The notes under the pieces are model-generated. The model was not told where the DNA came from, searched no databases, and saw nothing but the letters and a program-made list of their open reading frames with translations. The position numbers were made by a program, and so were the translations under genes. From NCBI RefSeq assembly GCF_900098925.1, contig NZ_LT622360.1:1-46360 (forward strand): a stretch of 46,360 nt of DNA. The letters run 5' to 3'. Source of the DNA: Bacillus massiliglaciei. GTDB taxonomy: Bacteria > Bacillota > Bacilli > Bacillales > DSM-1321. This document shows positions 25,214 to 33,721 of this stretch, piece by piece. Numbering within the stretch: the stretch's first letter is position 1; every line of letters begins with the position of its first letter.

Positions 25214-25909
25214 ATGGGAAAAACAGTATCATCTTTGGAGCAGGCGATTGAGCAGATTAAGGACGGAGCTACTATTGTTGTCGGGGGATTCGGACTCAGC
25301 GGAATTCCAGAAAATCTGATTATCGCGCTGCGTGATAAAGGCGTGAAGGATTTGACAATCGTCAGTAACAACTGCGGCATAGACGACTGGGGTCTGGGCC
25401 TGCTGCTGGAGAACAAACAAATTAAGAAAATGATCGCTTCGTATGTAGGAGAAAACAAACGATTTGAACAGCAGTTTTTAAGCGGAGAGCTGGAGGTCGA
25501 ACTGGTCCCTCAAGGAACACTGGCCGAGCGGCTCAGAGCCGGCGGCGCTGGGATTCCTGCCTTTTATACAGCAACAGGAGTCGGCACTGAAGTAGCGGAA
25601 GGAAAAGAACATAAAGACTTTGACGGAAAAACATACATCATGGAGAGGGGAATTATCGGGGATTTTGCTTTTGTGAAGGCCTGGAAAGCGGATTCTTTTG
25701 GCAATTTGGTTTATCGGAAAACCGCCAGAAACTTCAATCCGATTGCTGCTGCGGCAGGAAAAGTGACCATTGCGGAAGCAGAAGTGCTTGTGAACATCGG
25801 AGATTTGGATCCAGATGAAATTCACACTCCGGGTGTATATGTGCAGAAGGTGTTTGAAGGGAAAGGGTATCAAAAAAGAATAGAAAAACTAACGACATCC
25901 ACTACCTGA
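25214..25909 (+). CDS. scoA: succinyl-CoA:3-ketoacid CoA-transferase subunit A
   Basis: The alpha subunit of the enzyme that moves CoA from succinyl-CoA to acetoacetate. 231 residues, normal for the separate A subunit. It has [19 protein letters not shown] near the start (oxyanion-loop region), [14 protein letters not shown], and the [10 protein letters not shown] stretch of family I CoA-transferases. The start is ATG 25214 with GGAGATGAG upstream; an upstream in-frame extension to 25169 has no homology and no ribosome site. scoB follows after 14 nt. The catalytic Glu is on scoB. Confidence 0.93.
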   Translation: MGKTVSSLEQAIEQIKDGATIVVGGFGLSGIPENLIIALRDKGVKDLTIVSNNCGIDDWGLGLLLENKQIKKMIASYVGENKRFEQQFLSGELEVELVPQGTLAERLRAGGAGIPAFYTATGVGTEVAEGKEHKDFDGKTYIMERGIIGDFAFVKAWKADSFGNLVYRKTARNFNPIAAAAGKVTIAEAEVLVNIGDLDPDEIHTPGVYVQKVFEGKGYQKRIEKLTTSTT

Positions 25910-25923
25910 AGGAGGAGTTAAGA

Positions 25924-26571
25924 ATGGGCAGACAGCAAATTTTAGAACGGGCTGTAAAGGAAATCCAGGATGGAATGTGTGTGAATTTGGGAATTGGCAT
26001 GCCAACACTTATTGCGAACATGATTCCGGCCAACTTTGATGTCATGCTTCAGTCGGAAAATGGATTGCTTGGGATTGGGGCTTATCCGGATCCGGATGAA
26101 GTCGATCCTGACTTGATAAATGCAGGTAAAGAGACCGTGACGGCAAAACCGGGAGCTTCTTTCTTTGACAGTGCGGAATCCTTCGCAATGATTCGCGGCG
26201 GCCATATTGATCTCGCTATTTTGGGCGGAATGGAAGTGTCGGAAACAGGGGATTTAGCCAACTGGATGATCCCCGGGAAAATGGTCAAGGGTATGGGAGG
26301 AGCAATGGATCTCGTTCAAGGTGCCAAGCGGATTGTTGTCATTATGGACCATGTAAATAAGCATGGCGAATCGAAAGTGAAAAAAAACTGTACACTGCCG
26401 CTGACTGGAAAACAAGTGGTGGATATTCTTATAACCGATCTGGCTGTGTTTCAATATACGAAAGCTGGTATGGAATTAATCGAATTACAGCCAGGAGTTA
26501 CTGTAGAAGAAGTAAAACAAAAAACGGAAGCAAACTTCCTTGTAAACGCAAATTTAAATATTAACAGTTAA
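25924..26571 (+). CDS. scoB: succinyl-CoA:3-ketoacid CoA-transferase subunit B
   Basis: The beta subunit, 215 residues. The SENGLLGIG motif carries the glutamate that forms the enzyme-CoA thioester. [13 protein letters not shown] opens the protein, and [27 protein letters not shown] is characteristic. With scoA it activates acetoacetate, which the adjacent thiolase then cleaves. GGAGGAG lies just before ATG 25924. The operon ends at the hairpin starting 26576. Confidence 0.94.
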   Translation: MGRQQILERAVKEIQDGMCVNLGIGMPTLIANMIPANFDVMLQSENGLLGIGAYPDPDEVDPDLINAGKETVTAKPGASFFDSAESFAMIRGGHIDLAILGGMEVSETGDLANWMIPGKMVKGMGGAMDLVQGAKRIVVIMDHVNKHGESKVKKNCTLPLTGKQVVDILITDLAVFQYTKAGMELIELQPGVTVEEVKQKTEANFLVNANLNINS

Positions 26572-26575
26572 TACT

Positions 26576-26607
26576 AAATCCCGGACTATTTAGCAGTCCG
26601 GGATTTT
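26576..26607. terminator. bidirectional terminator between convergent genes
   Basis: AAATCCCGGACT ... AGTCCGGGATTT with T-run. It ends the permease-scoAB operon, and the stop codon of the convergent small gene (26586-26588) lies inside it. Confidence 0.9.
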
Positions 26608-26810
26608 CTGATTTTTTTAGTTATGAATTCCGTTACAAAGAAAAGAGCCAATCCTGAATTAAGAATAAATAAAGAACTTAAAGGAAAATCCTTTTCAACA
26701 AAATCAAAAAGGGTATGTATGAAAAGAACTGCTCCCCAAAAAACAAAAGCTGCAAAATAACCTAAATGGACGGCAATTGGATCATGATTTTTATCTTCTT
26801 TAAAGAACAT
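26586..26810 (-). CDS. small membrane protein, function unknown
   Basis: 74 residues with two hydrophobic helices (about 15-37 and 44-63) and a basic C-terminal tail (KKIRKSR). ATG 26810 has a good GGAGG 6-7 nt upstream, the main reason to believe it is real. I recognise no family. Its 3' end reads into the shared terminator hairpin. No neighbour suggests a role. Confidence 0.6.
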   Translation of the reverse strand: MFFKEDKNHDPIAVHLGYFAAFVFWGAVLFIHTLFDFVEKDFPLSSLFILNSGLALFFVTEFITKKIRKSRTAK

Positions 26811-27082
26811 GTCATTCCTCCTAAAACAAGCTATTCACTTACTTAAATTTACCTTTACTATAAAAAAATGTCTAATGGTCCGGAGGCAAAAGTTTATCAG
26901 AATTTCATCATTTTAGACCATTTGAAGGAATGGATAAAATCGGTATTAATGATAAAATAAGGACATAAATCTATTGAGGGATAATCGGTGTCAACGAATT
27001 TCGAGTGACTTTCATTTTCTGCTGTTTTTGCATGGAGTGAGTTCTGAAACATCATCTATTATCTGCCAAATTTTAATTAGAA

Positions 27083-28342
27083 ATGAGTGAACAGTGCTTG
27101 AACACATTTGAAAATAGCCATAAAGAGAATTGGCTGCGGAATATCATTCTCTTTTTAAGCAGCCAGACCATCTCCCTTTTCGGATCTTCTCTAGTTCAAT
27201 ATGCGATGATGTGGCATATCACCTTAACGACGGAATCTGGCATGATGATGACGCTGTATATTATTTGCGGCTTTATCCCAACCTTTATTTTGTCTCCTGT
27301 GGCCGGTGTGTGGGCCGACCGCTACAGCAGAAAAATGCTGATCATGATATCGGATGGGATGATTGCGCTGGCTACATTGATTCTGGCGATCCTCTTTTTC
27401 ATGGGTTTCGATTCCATTTGGCTTCTCTTTGTCATGGCGGCAATCCGCGCTTTTGGAACGGGTGTGCAAACACCGGCTGTCGGAGCGATTTTGCCGCAAA
27501 TTGTTCCAAAGGATAAACTGACCAAAGTGAATGGAATCAATGGGAGCATCCAGGCGATTATCATGTTCGTCTCTCCTATTGTCAGTGCAGCTCTGCTTGC
27601 GATGGCCTCGCTTGAAATAATTTTCTTTATTGATGTGATTACGGCAGCGATTGCGATTTTCACTTTGCTTGCCTTTTTGAAAATCCCAGTGCATGAGAAG
27701 GCAAAGGGAGAGCAATCTGCCAGTTATTTTAGCGATTTTAAACAAGGTCTGCGCTATGTGAATCATCATGCCTTTCTAAAGAAATTTTTCCTTTTCTTTG
27801 CGATCTTTTTTGTGCTGATGGCTCCGGCTGCGTTCTTGACGCCGCTGCAGGTAACCCGGAATTTCGGCGGCGATGTCTGGAGGCTTACTGTGATCGAAAT
27901 TGCCTTTTCTGTAGGTATGATGGCAGGCGGCGGTATAATTGCTTCCTGGGGCGGTTTTTCAAATAAAGTAAAAACAATGGCCTTGGCCAGTATGATTATG
28001 GGAGTCTGTACCCTTGCGCTCGGACTTGTGCCTGCCTTTTGGGTTTATTTAGCCTTCATGGCCTTTTTCGGGGTGGCTATGCCTATTTTCAATACGCCGA
28101 CGACTGTATTATTGCAGGAAAAAGTAGACGAATCCTATTTAGGCAGAGTCTTTGGCGTGATGGGAATGATTTCGACTTCAATGATGCCGGTTGGCATGCT
28201 GATATTTGGTCCGGCTGCTGATTTTATCCCGATTGAATGGCTTTTGATCGGAACCGGCATTTTGATGATTCTATTGACCGTTTTCTTAGCAAGGGACCAT
28301 GCACTGATCGAAGCTGGTAAACCTGCTTTGAATGAATCATAA
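27083..28342 (+). CDS. MFS exporter, MefA/DHA3-like
   Basis: A 419-residue, 12-helix major facilitator. The start (NIILFLSSQTISLFGSSLVQ) and the loop GVWADRYSRKMLIMISDG match the DHA3/MFS_3 group, which includes macrolide efflux proteins and enterobactin exporter EntS. The second half has YLGRVFGVMGMISTSMMPVG, typical of the same group. Substrate unknown. There is no convincing ribosome site before ATG 27083; I keep this start because the next ATG would remove the first helix. It is a single gene: 272 nt without features precede it and a terminator follows. Confidence 0.82.
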   Translation: MSEQCLNTFENSHKENWLRNIILFLSSQTISLFGSSLVQYAMMWHITLTTESGMMMTLYIICGFIPTFILSPVAGVWADRYSRKMLIMISDGMIALATLILAILFFMGFDSIWLLFVMAAIRAFGTGVQTPAVGAILPQIVPKDKLTKVNGINGSIQAIIMFVSPIVSAALLAMASLEIIFFIDVITAAIAIFTLLAFLKIPVHEKAKGEQSASYFSDFKQGLRYVNHHAFLKKFFLFFAIFFVLMAPAAFLTPLQVTRNFGGDVWRLTVIEIAFSVGMMAGGGIIASWGGFSNKVKTMALASMIMGVCTLALGLVPAFWVYLAFMAFFGVAMPIFNTPTTVLLQEKVDESYLGRVFGVMGMISTSMMPVGMLIFGPAADFIPIEWLLIGTGILMILLTVFLARDHALIEAGKPALNES

Positions 28343-28350
28343 ACATATTG

Positions 28351-28383
28351 AAAGATCCCTGTCTGGAAGCCAGGGATCTTTTG
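28351..28383 (+). terminator. terminator of the MFS gene
   Basis: AAAGATCCCT ... AGGGATCTTTT hairpin starting 8 nt after the stop. Confidence 0.88.
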
Positions 28384-28510
28384 CTTTAGTTTTTTTATGT
28401 CATGTGTCATTGTGAATTTTTGTCCTCTTATAAAGAAGAATGACTGAATCATGCATACCTCGTAAAGATGTTGGGGTATATAAATAGTAATCTGATTTAG
28501 GAGGTCGAGT

Positions 28511-29650
28511 ATGAAAGGCGTAACGTATCAAGGAATGAAGGATATTCAAGTTAAAGAGGTGCCTGATGCTAAGCTTCAGGAAAAAGATGATATCATCGTA
28601 AGAATTACTTCAACTGCGATTTGCGGATCGGATTTGCATATTTACCAAGGGGCGCTGCCGGCAAGCAAGGACTATGTCATCGGTCACGAGCCGATGGGAA
28701 TTGTAGAAGAGGTCGGCCCTGAGGTAACGAAGGTGAAAAAAGGTGATCGGGTCGTTATTCCTTTTAATATTTCCTGCGGTGAATGTTTCTATTGCCAGCA
28801 TGACATGGAGAGCCAGTGCGATAACTCAAATCGAAATGAAGCCCTTGATACGGGCGGTTATTTTGGCTTTACTGAACGGTACGGAAATTATCCAGGGGGA
28901 CAGGCTGAATATTTGAGGGTTCCATATGGAAACTTTATGCCGTTTGTGATTCCGGAATCAGCAGAGGTGGAGGACGAAGCCGTTCTTTTCATGTCTGATG
29001 TACTGCCGACTGCCTATTGGAGCGTGGAAAACGCCGGCGTTAAAAAGGGAGATACGGTCGTTGTGCTTGGCTCAGGACCGATTGGACTGATGGCACAGAA
29101 GTTTGCCTGGATGAAAGGGGCAAAGCGGGTCATTGCCGTTGATAATCTTCCTTACAGGATGGAACGGGCGAAGAAAATGAACCAGGTCGAATTAATCAAT
29201 TTTGATGAGCATCACGATACAGGCGGGTATATCAGAGAAATTACCGGCGGCGGAGCAGACGTTGTTATCGATTGCGTCGGAATGGACGGCAAGAAGTCGG
29301 TAGCGGAAAATATTCAGCAAAAGCTGAAGCTGCAGGGCGGTACATTGAGTGCTGTTGAAATCGGCCTGAATGCAGTCCGTAAATTCGGAACCATCCAATT
29401 AACAGGTGTTTATGGTTCAAAATATAACATGTTCCCGCTCGGCAATTTATTTGAACGAAACATTAATGTGAAAATGGGACAGGCCCCTGTTATTCATTAT
29501 ATGCCGAAATTATTCGAGATGATCACTTCAGGTGAAATCGACCCTACAGAGATTGTGTCTCATAAAATGAGATTGGATCAGGCAGCCATGGCTTATCAGC
29601 TATTCAATGATCATGAAGATGAGTGCGTAAAGGTCGTCTTAAAACCATAA
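28511..29650 (+). CDS. adhB: zinc-dependent alcohol dehydrogenase
   Basis: A 379-residue medium-chain dehydrogenase, close in length and motifs to B. subtilis AdhB as I recall it. Catalytic zinc ligands are Cys in STAICGSDLHIY and the His/Glu of GHEPMG. Structural-zinc cysteines lie in CGECFYCQHDMESQC. The Rossmann fold has VLGSGPIGLMAQKFAWMKGAKRVIAVD. The subfamily is the formaldehyde-dehydrogenase-like group, so the natural substrate may be an aldehyde rather than ethanol. AGGAGG precedes the ATG, and terminators on both sides make it monocistronic. Confidence 0.88.
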   Translation: MKGVTYQGMKDIQVKEVPDAKLQEKDDIIVRITSTAICGSDLHIYQGALPASKDYVIGHEPMGIVEEVGPEVTKVKKGDRVVIPFNISCGECFYCQHDMESQCDNSNRNEALDTGGYFGFTERYGNYPGGQAEYLRVPYGNFMPFVIPESAEVEDEAVLFMSDVLPTAYWSVENAGVKKGDTVVVLGSGPIGLMAQKFAWMKGAKRVIAVDNLPYRMERAKKMNQVELINFDEHHDTGGYIREITGGGADVVIDCVGMDGKKSVAENIQQKLKLQGGTLSAVEIGLNAVRKFGTIQLTGVYGSKYNMFPLGNLFERNINVKMGQAPVIHYMPKLFEMITSGEIDPTEIVSHKMRLDQAAMAYQLFNDHEDECVKVVLKP

Positions 29651-29671
29651 ATAAGCATAATAAAAAAAGCT

Positions 29672-29700
29672 GGCGGAGAAATTCTATTCTCCGCCTCTTT
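29672..29700 (+). terminator. terminator of the alcohol dehydrogenase gene
   Basis: GGCGGAGAA/TTCTCCGCC stem with a CTCTTTT tail. Confidence 0.85.
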
Positions 29701-29792
29701 TGCGGAATGAATCTGGTCTATGCAGTTTCTGGAGTAAGAAGATTTCGGCAAATTATTATATAATAGACAAGGAGATTAGGAGGGGTATACAT

Positions 29793-30251
29793 ATGGTATT
29801 TCAAACAGAAGAAGAAGCCGTGCAGGGAATAAAAGAGCGTTATCAGCCAGTTAAATATGACTTGACGGTTGCGATAGTAGATAAAAGGTTTGAAGAAGTG
29901 AAGGCAGAAGCGGAAATTAGGGTCGTACCGGTCCCGGCCAAAGGAATTCTTGAAATTCTTATCGAAGAATTGGAGTCTGACCATATTTATGCACCGGATA
30001 ATGGAAGCATTTATGACAGCTTTGGCATTGACGAAAGCATTCAAATCTATGATGAGGTGCTGGAAACAATTCCGCTGGCACAGATGGTTGGAAATGATGC
30101 CGCTTTGACTAACATGGATGGACGCCTTTCTGAGGAATCCCTAAAGGGACATTTGGAAAAGGCACTGAATGCATATAGATTTACCGATATGAGCGGTAAA
30201 TACCGATTTAATAAAAGATGCTCCATTAAAGAAATGAAAGCAAAGGATTGA
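29793..30251 (+). CDS. hypothetical cytosolic protein
   Basis: 152 residues, acidic, without membrane or signal segment. Visible features are an alpha/beta N-terminal half (VKYDLTVAIVDKRFEEVKAEAEIRV, LEILIEELE) and a C-terminal segment with a basic FNKRCSIKEMKAKD tail. The real start is ATG 29793 with AGGAGGGG 9 nt upstream; the longer in-frame extension to 29700 overlaps the previous terminator. Monocistronic between two terminators. I do not recognise the family. Confidence 0.6.
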   Translation: MVFQTEEEAVQGIKERYQPVKYDLTVAIVDKRFEEVKAEAEIRVVPVPAKGILEILIEELESDHIYAPDNGSIYDSFGIDESIQIYDEVLETIPLAQMVGNDAALTNMDGRLSEESLKGHLEKALNAYRFTDMSGKYRFNKRCSIKEMKAKD

Positions 30252-30345
30252 GAACAACTGATAGCAGAAGGACGAACACCACTCAATTCCGCAGGCTTCC
30301 TCTGTGCCTTAAGGAAGCATCAATGATTAATCTATAGAGGATAAG

Positions 30346-30382
30346 AAAAAATCTAATTTCTCCTAGAGAAGTTAGATTTTTT
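30346..30382. terminator. terminator between convergent genes
   Basis: AAAATCTAA-TTCTC/GAGAA-GTTAGATTTT stem with three-base loop and T-run, between the 29793 gene and the minus-strand lipoprotein at 30416. Confidence 0.85.
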
Positions 30383-30415
30383 TATGCCCTGTACATGGAA
30401 GCAGGGAGTGATTCT

Positions 30416-30784
30416 TCAGAAGCTTGTGACACTGTCAAATGGTACAGATTTTCCATTAATGTGAACCAGAATGTTTTTGTGCTCTGGGCCTGCTGTTAAT
30501 TTATACACATGCTGTTTCATGTTTTCCTGAAGCTCTGATTCATCTAATTTGAGGATGAGTGTTTCCCTTTGTGTTTCAATGTCTGCTGCAACCATTCCTT
30601 TTGAATGGAAATTAATATAAGAGCTATTACTGCCATCAGTGAGTAGCTGAAGTGTTAGGTTTGGATTCATCTTATTTTGGATGTCGGAAAGAATGGTCTC
30701 TATTTCGCTGAGACTTAAAGCGGAAGAACTGCAGGACGCCAAAATGAAAAGCGTCAACAACAGAGGGGTCAGTCTTTTTTTCAC
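30416..30784 (-). CDS. small lipoprotein, function unknown
   Basis: 122 residues with a lysine-rich start, hydrophobic stretch and lipobox ILASC, so predicted to be anchored outside the membrane. The mature domain has one amphipathic helix (SEIETILSDIQNKM) and a run of beta strands, and no cysteines after the lipidated one. GTG 30784 follows a GAGAAGAGGAAG site. No family recognised. The 279 nt upstream to the HAD gene show nothing I can name. Confidence 0.6.
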   Translation of the reverse strand: MKKRLTPLLLTLFILASCSSSALSLSEIETILSDIQNKMNPNLTLQLLTDGSNSSYINFHSKGMVAADIETQRETLILKLDESELQENMKQHVYKLTAGPEHKNILVHINGKSVPFDSVTSF

Positions 30785-31063
30785 TGTTTCTTCCTCTTCT
30801 CTTTATGAATGAATGGCGGAGATTTTTTACGGGTAAATGGCTGAGGCTGTCTTTCTTTAACTATACTGCCTTATTAGTTGGAAAGATACATCTGGTTTAT
30901 GAAGATGCAAACCGGCCGTGAATAAAGCCTTTGCCTGCTTGGATGTGAGTGGTCGGTGATTGAACTGGTTTACAGGAAAATCTATTTTTCGCTATTTTTC
31001 TCTGCCATTCTGGTTTATTATTAGAATAGTTAGAAAAGAATTGCAGGGGAGAGAAGGACAGCC

Positions 31064-31849
31064 ATGATTAAAGCAGTGTTTTTTGATTTGGACGATACAC
31101 TCCTATGGGATCAGAAAAGTGTTCAGGCTGCTTTTGAAGCAACGTGCAAAGCAGCAGCTGAGAAATATGACATTGATCCGCAAAAGCTGGAGGAAGCAGT
31201 TAGAAAAGAAGCAAGGGAGCTGTATGCTTCTTATGAAACCTATCCTTTTACACAAATGATAGGGATTAATCCTTTTGAAGGGCTTTGGGGAAATTTCCTG
31301 GATGACCATGATGATTTCCGAAAGATGGCGGGCATTGTTCCGGCCTATCGGAAAGATGCGTGGACAAGAGGGCTGAAAGCAATCGGAATCGATGATGAGA
31401 GACTTGGTGCGGAGCTGGCTGAGCGTTTTCCTGAGGAAAGAAGGAAGAGCCCGTTCATCTATGAGGAATCCTTTAAGGTATTAGATGAACTGAAAGGGAA
31501 ATATAAACTGCTTTTATTGACAAATGGTTCCCCGGATTTACAAAATACGAAGCTTGAGATTACACCTGAGTTGGTTCCTTATTTCGATCATATTGTCATT
31601 TCAGGAGCTTTTGGACGGGGGAAACCGGACCCGGCCATATTCCATCATGCCTTGGAACGGATGGAGGTCCGTGCGGATGAAGCGATCATGGTAGGCGATA
31701 ATCTAATGACTGATATACTGGGTGCTTCCAGGGCAGGCATTCCTTCAGTATGGCTGAATCGCCATGATAAAGAAAGAAATGAAGTCATTCCAGATTACGA
31801 AATCACTCATCTGGAAGAGCTTTATCCTATTCTTGAAAAATTAAAGTAA
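31064..31849 (+). CDS. ysaA: HAD-family phosphatase (YsaA-like)
   Basis: A 261-residue haloacid dehalogenase-type hydrolase. Motif I is FFDLDDTL (nucleophile and acid Asp), motif [11 protein letters not shown], motif III the Lys of [10 protein letters not shown] and motif [15 protein letters not shown]. The helical cap lies between motifs I and II and carries [20 protein letters not shown], which I remember as characteristic of B. subtilis YsaA, a putative phosphoserine or nucleotide phosphatase. Substrate not determinable here. GGGGAGAGAAGG precedes the ATG. Confidence 0.85.
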   Translation: MIKAVFFDLDDTLLWDQKSVQAAFEATCKAAAEKYDIDPQKLEEAVRKEARELYASYETYPFTQMIGINPFEGLWGNFLDDHDDFRKMAGIVPAYRKDAWTRGLKAIGIDDERLGAELAERFPEERRKSPFIYEESFKVLDELKGKYKLLLLTNGSPDLQNTKLEITPELVPYFDHIVISGAFGRGKPDPAIFHHALERMEVRADEAIMVGDNLMTDILGASRAGIPSVWLNRHDKERNEVIPDYEITHLEELYPILEKLK

Positions 31850-31932
31850 GCAGACGGCCGTACTTCGGGAGTTGGGGTGCGGCGGCTGAAGGTTTATACA
31901 TGATTAGGCGAATTCCGAAAGGGTGACACAGG

Positions 31933-32349
31933 ATGTCGAATGTTGCGAAATTCAAGGCTTTTTTACAGAGAGAAAAAATTGGCATGTCTGAGAAGAAGGA
32001 TGAAGACGGAACAACATTTTTTCGTGCGGAACAAAAATTGAAGGATGGCTGGAAAGTACTGTTGGTCATTGCTTTCAATCCGGATGAATCAGTTGCGGAT
32101 CTGTTTTGTTTCAATGTCGCAGAAATGAAAAATCCGGATAAACAAGCAGATGTCCATCACTTGCTAAATGAGTTTAATATTCAATTCCGTTATTCGAAGT
32201 GCTATGAAGAAAATGGAATCATCTCGCTGCGTTACTCGTATTCGCTGGAAGGAGAATTTCTGCCTGATCTCGCATTCAGAAAACTGATTATGCTTCTTGA
32301 AACGGCAAACGAAATCTACCCCCGGTTGATGGATACTATCTGGTCATAA
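31933..32349 (+). CDS. YbjN-like small cytosolic protein
   Basis: 138 residues, no membrane segment. The pattern of an N-terminal helix, a beta-rich core (FFRAEQKLKDGWKVLLVIAF, then SVADLFCFNVAEM) and a C-terminal helix (LPDLAFRKLIMLLETANEIYPRL) resembles the YbjN/tetratricopeptide-chaperone-like fold. The function of the fold is uncertain and the assignment tentative. It begins 83 nt after the HAD gene and may be cotranscribed with it. Confidence 0.55.
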   Translation: MSNVAKFKAFLQREKIGMSEKKDEDGTTFFRAEQKLKDGWKVLLVIAFNPDESVADLFCFNVAEMKNPDKQADVHHLLNEFNIQFRYSKCYEENGIISLRYSYSLEGEFLPDLAFRKLIMLLETANEIYPRLMDTIWS

Positions 32350-32377
32350 AAAAGTTCTCTTTTTGAGAGCTTTTTTA
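32348..32377 (+). terminator. terminator after the YbjN-like gene
   Basis: AGTTCTC/GAGAGCT stem with A-run and T-run, overlapping the gene's stop codon. Confidence 0.85.
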
Positions 32378-32494
32378 TCATCATTCCTCCGGGTCTGAAT
32401 ATAATAGGATAACGAAAAAAGGCAAGCTCCTCTAAAGGAAAAAACGGATGAAATACGTATTTAAAGAAAAAATTAAAAATATGTAAAAAAACTA

Positions 32495-32523
32495 TTGCAT
32501 AGTTAGCGAAATTCCCCTATAAT
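32495..32523 (+). promoter_or_regulatory. sigma-A promoter of the tRNA gene
   Basis: TTGCAT (-35), 17-bp spacer, perfect TATAAT (-10), ending 43 nt before the tRNA. Confidence 0.75.
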
Positions 32524-32566
32524 TAATTTTGTTGATTCGATGATTCGACAGCGTTCTACAGCATAT

Positions 32567-32640
32567 GCGGGTGTAGTTTAGTGGTAAAACCTCAGCCTTC
32601 CAAGCTGATGATGAGGGTTCGATTCCCTTCACCCGCTCCA
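32567..32640 (+). tRNA. tRNA-Gly (anticodon UCC)
   Basis: A 74-nt cloverleaf. Acceptor arm GCGGGTG/CACCCGC, D loop with AGTGGTAAAAC, anticodon stem TCAGC/GCTGA holding loop CTTCCAA (anticodon TCC, reads GGA/GGG), T loop GGTTCGATTCC, discriminator T and an encoded CCA end. It is a single tRNA with its own promoter and terminator rather than part of a large cluster. Confidence 0.96.
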
Positions 32641-32652
32641 TACATACGTTCA

Positions 32653-32697
32653 TAACGCAGAATTTCGTTACCACGAGAACGAAGTTTTGCGTTTTTT
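32653..32697 (+). terminator. terminator of the tRNA gene
   Basis: AACGCA..TTTCGTT paired with AACGAA..TTGCGTT, then TTTTT, 13 nt past the CCA. Confidence 0.85.
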
Positions 32698-32873
32698 AAT
32701 TTTTTTATTAGCGAGCAGAAGAACTAATAGCATCCCATAATTTGCAGTCCATTTCGAATAGGAAATGGACTGTTTTTGTATGTTCTAGAATCAATATGCC
32801 GCTCAGCTTTTTGCTTAGAATGATATAATACGTTTTAATCGTTTACTTATTAGCTTGTTAGGAGGGAGAAGCG

Positions 32874-33329
32874 ATGAATGAAGCTTCACAGCGATATTGG
32901 GATGAATTTTGGGCGTCACAGGGCAAAGTAAAACCAAAAAAAGTTAGTGCCTGGCAATTTGGAGCTGAACCAGATGAATTGGCTCAATTGGTCATAAACG
33001 GTGTGAAAACCGCCACTTGTTCAGGGCTGGTATTTTATGAAATTGAACAGGAACCGCTGCCTGCTGTGGATGATTATAGCGTGATCTTAACTGGCAGTAA
33101 TGAGCCGGCCGCTATTATTAAAACAGCAGAGGTAACAATCATGCCGATGAATGAGGTTCCAGAGGAATTTGCAGCGGCGGAAGGCGAAGGGGACAGAACC
33201 TATCAATATTGGAAAGAAGTTCATGAGGAATTTTTTTCCAAAGTGTTAAGGGAGGCAGGGCTGGAATTTTCAGAAGGTATGATGCTGGTATGCGAACGCT
33301 TTGAATTAGTTGATGTAAAAAGCAAGTGA
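32874..33329 (+). CDS. ASCH-domain protein (YhfF-like)
   Basis: 151 residues with the ASCH beta-barrel signature: WQFGAEPDELAQLVINGVKTATCSGL, a DDYSVILTGSNEPAAIIKT strand set and the closing KVLREAGLEFSEGMMLVCERFELV. ASCH proteins bind RNA and some act as RNA or nucleoside hydrolases; B. subtilis YhfF is the nearest I recall. GGAGGGAG lies before ATG 32874, and TGATATAAT at 32821 is a plausible extended -10 promoter. Confidence 0.85.
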   Translation: MNEASQRYWDEFWASQGKVKPKKVSAWQFGAEPDELAQLVINGVKTATCSGLVFYEIEQEPLPAVDDYSVILTGSNEPAAIIKTAEVTIMPMNEVPEEFAAAEGEGDRTYQYWKEVHEEFFSKVLREAGLEFSEGMMLVCERFELVDVKSK

Positions 33330-33345
33330 TGAAGCAGGTGCTGTC

Positions 33346-33522
33346 ATGATAAAAAGCATGAATGATGTAGAGGGATTAAAAGAAATGTTTGTACATGTGG
33401 AAAAAGAAAATAAAATCGGCAAAGCGTTTTACAAGGCGAAAGGATTCAAAACGGTCTCGGAATTTGAAGAAGATTTTGATGGCCATATCCTTCAGACTGT
33501 GAGAATGGTATTGAAAGTGTAA
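33346..33522 (+). pseudogene. C-terminal fragment of a GNAT acetyltransferase
   Basis: 58 codons read LFVHVEK-like sequence, ENKIGKAFYKAKGFKTVSEF and a closing strand LQTVRMVLKV. The N..A..FY...GF pattern is the last third of a GNAT N-acetyltransferase; the acetyl-CoA loop (R/QxxGxG/A) is missing. It starts 16 nt after the ASCH gene without a clear ribosome site. Probably a leftover. Confidence 0.6.
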
Positions 33523-33570
33523 AGTTCGTTTAGACAATACAGAAAAATATTAATCTATATCCAAAAATAA

Positions 33571-33602
33571 AGAGGTTCAAATCCTTTGTGATTTGAACCT
33601 CT
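33571..33602. repeat. 32-bp target-site duplication, left copy (terminator hairpin)
   Basis: Identical over 32 bases to 35323-35354. Each copy is an inverted repeat (AGAGGTTCAAATC/GATTTGAACCTCT) and equals the rpmE2 terminator. The two copies bracket the IS element exactly. Confidence 0.9.
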
Positions 33603-33611
33603 CAGATTGTC

Positions 33612-33660
33612 GACAAAAGGCCTTCAGAATGGTCTCATTCTGAAGGCCTTTTGTCTTTTT
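33612..33660. terminator. 20-bp perfect-stem terminator inside the IS
   Basis: GACAAAAGGCCTTCAGAATG, loop GTCT, then its exact complement and TTTTT. It lies downstream of the transposase stop and just inside the left end, so it can end transposase mRNA and block read-through from outside. Confidence 0.85.
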
Positions 33661-33721
33661 GAGATTTTCTTAGGTATTTTATGGTCTGATTTTAAGCAAA
33701 ATGCTCTTCGAGTATTCTATT

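Noticed and set aside
27224..27769. 181-codon minus-strand frame opposite the MFS gene
   Set aside because: His/Arg/Asn-rich composition typical of an antisense reading of a membrane protein.
29700..29792. upstream extension of the 29793 gene
   Set aside because: Would begin inside the preceding terminator's T-tract and has no ribosome site; ATG 29793 has AGGAGGGG.
31827..32114. 95-codon minus-strand frame near the HAD gene
   Set aside because: Overlaps two genes on the other strand and has no ribosome site.
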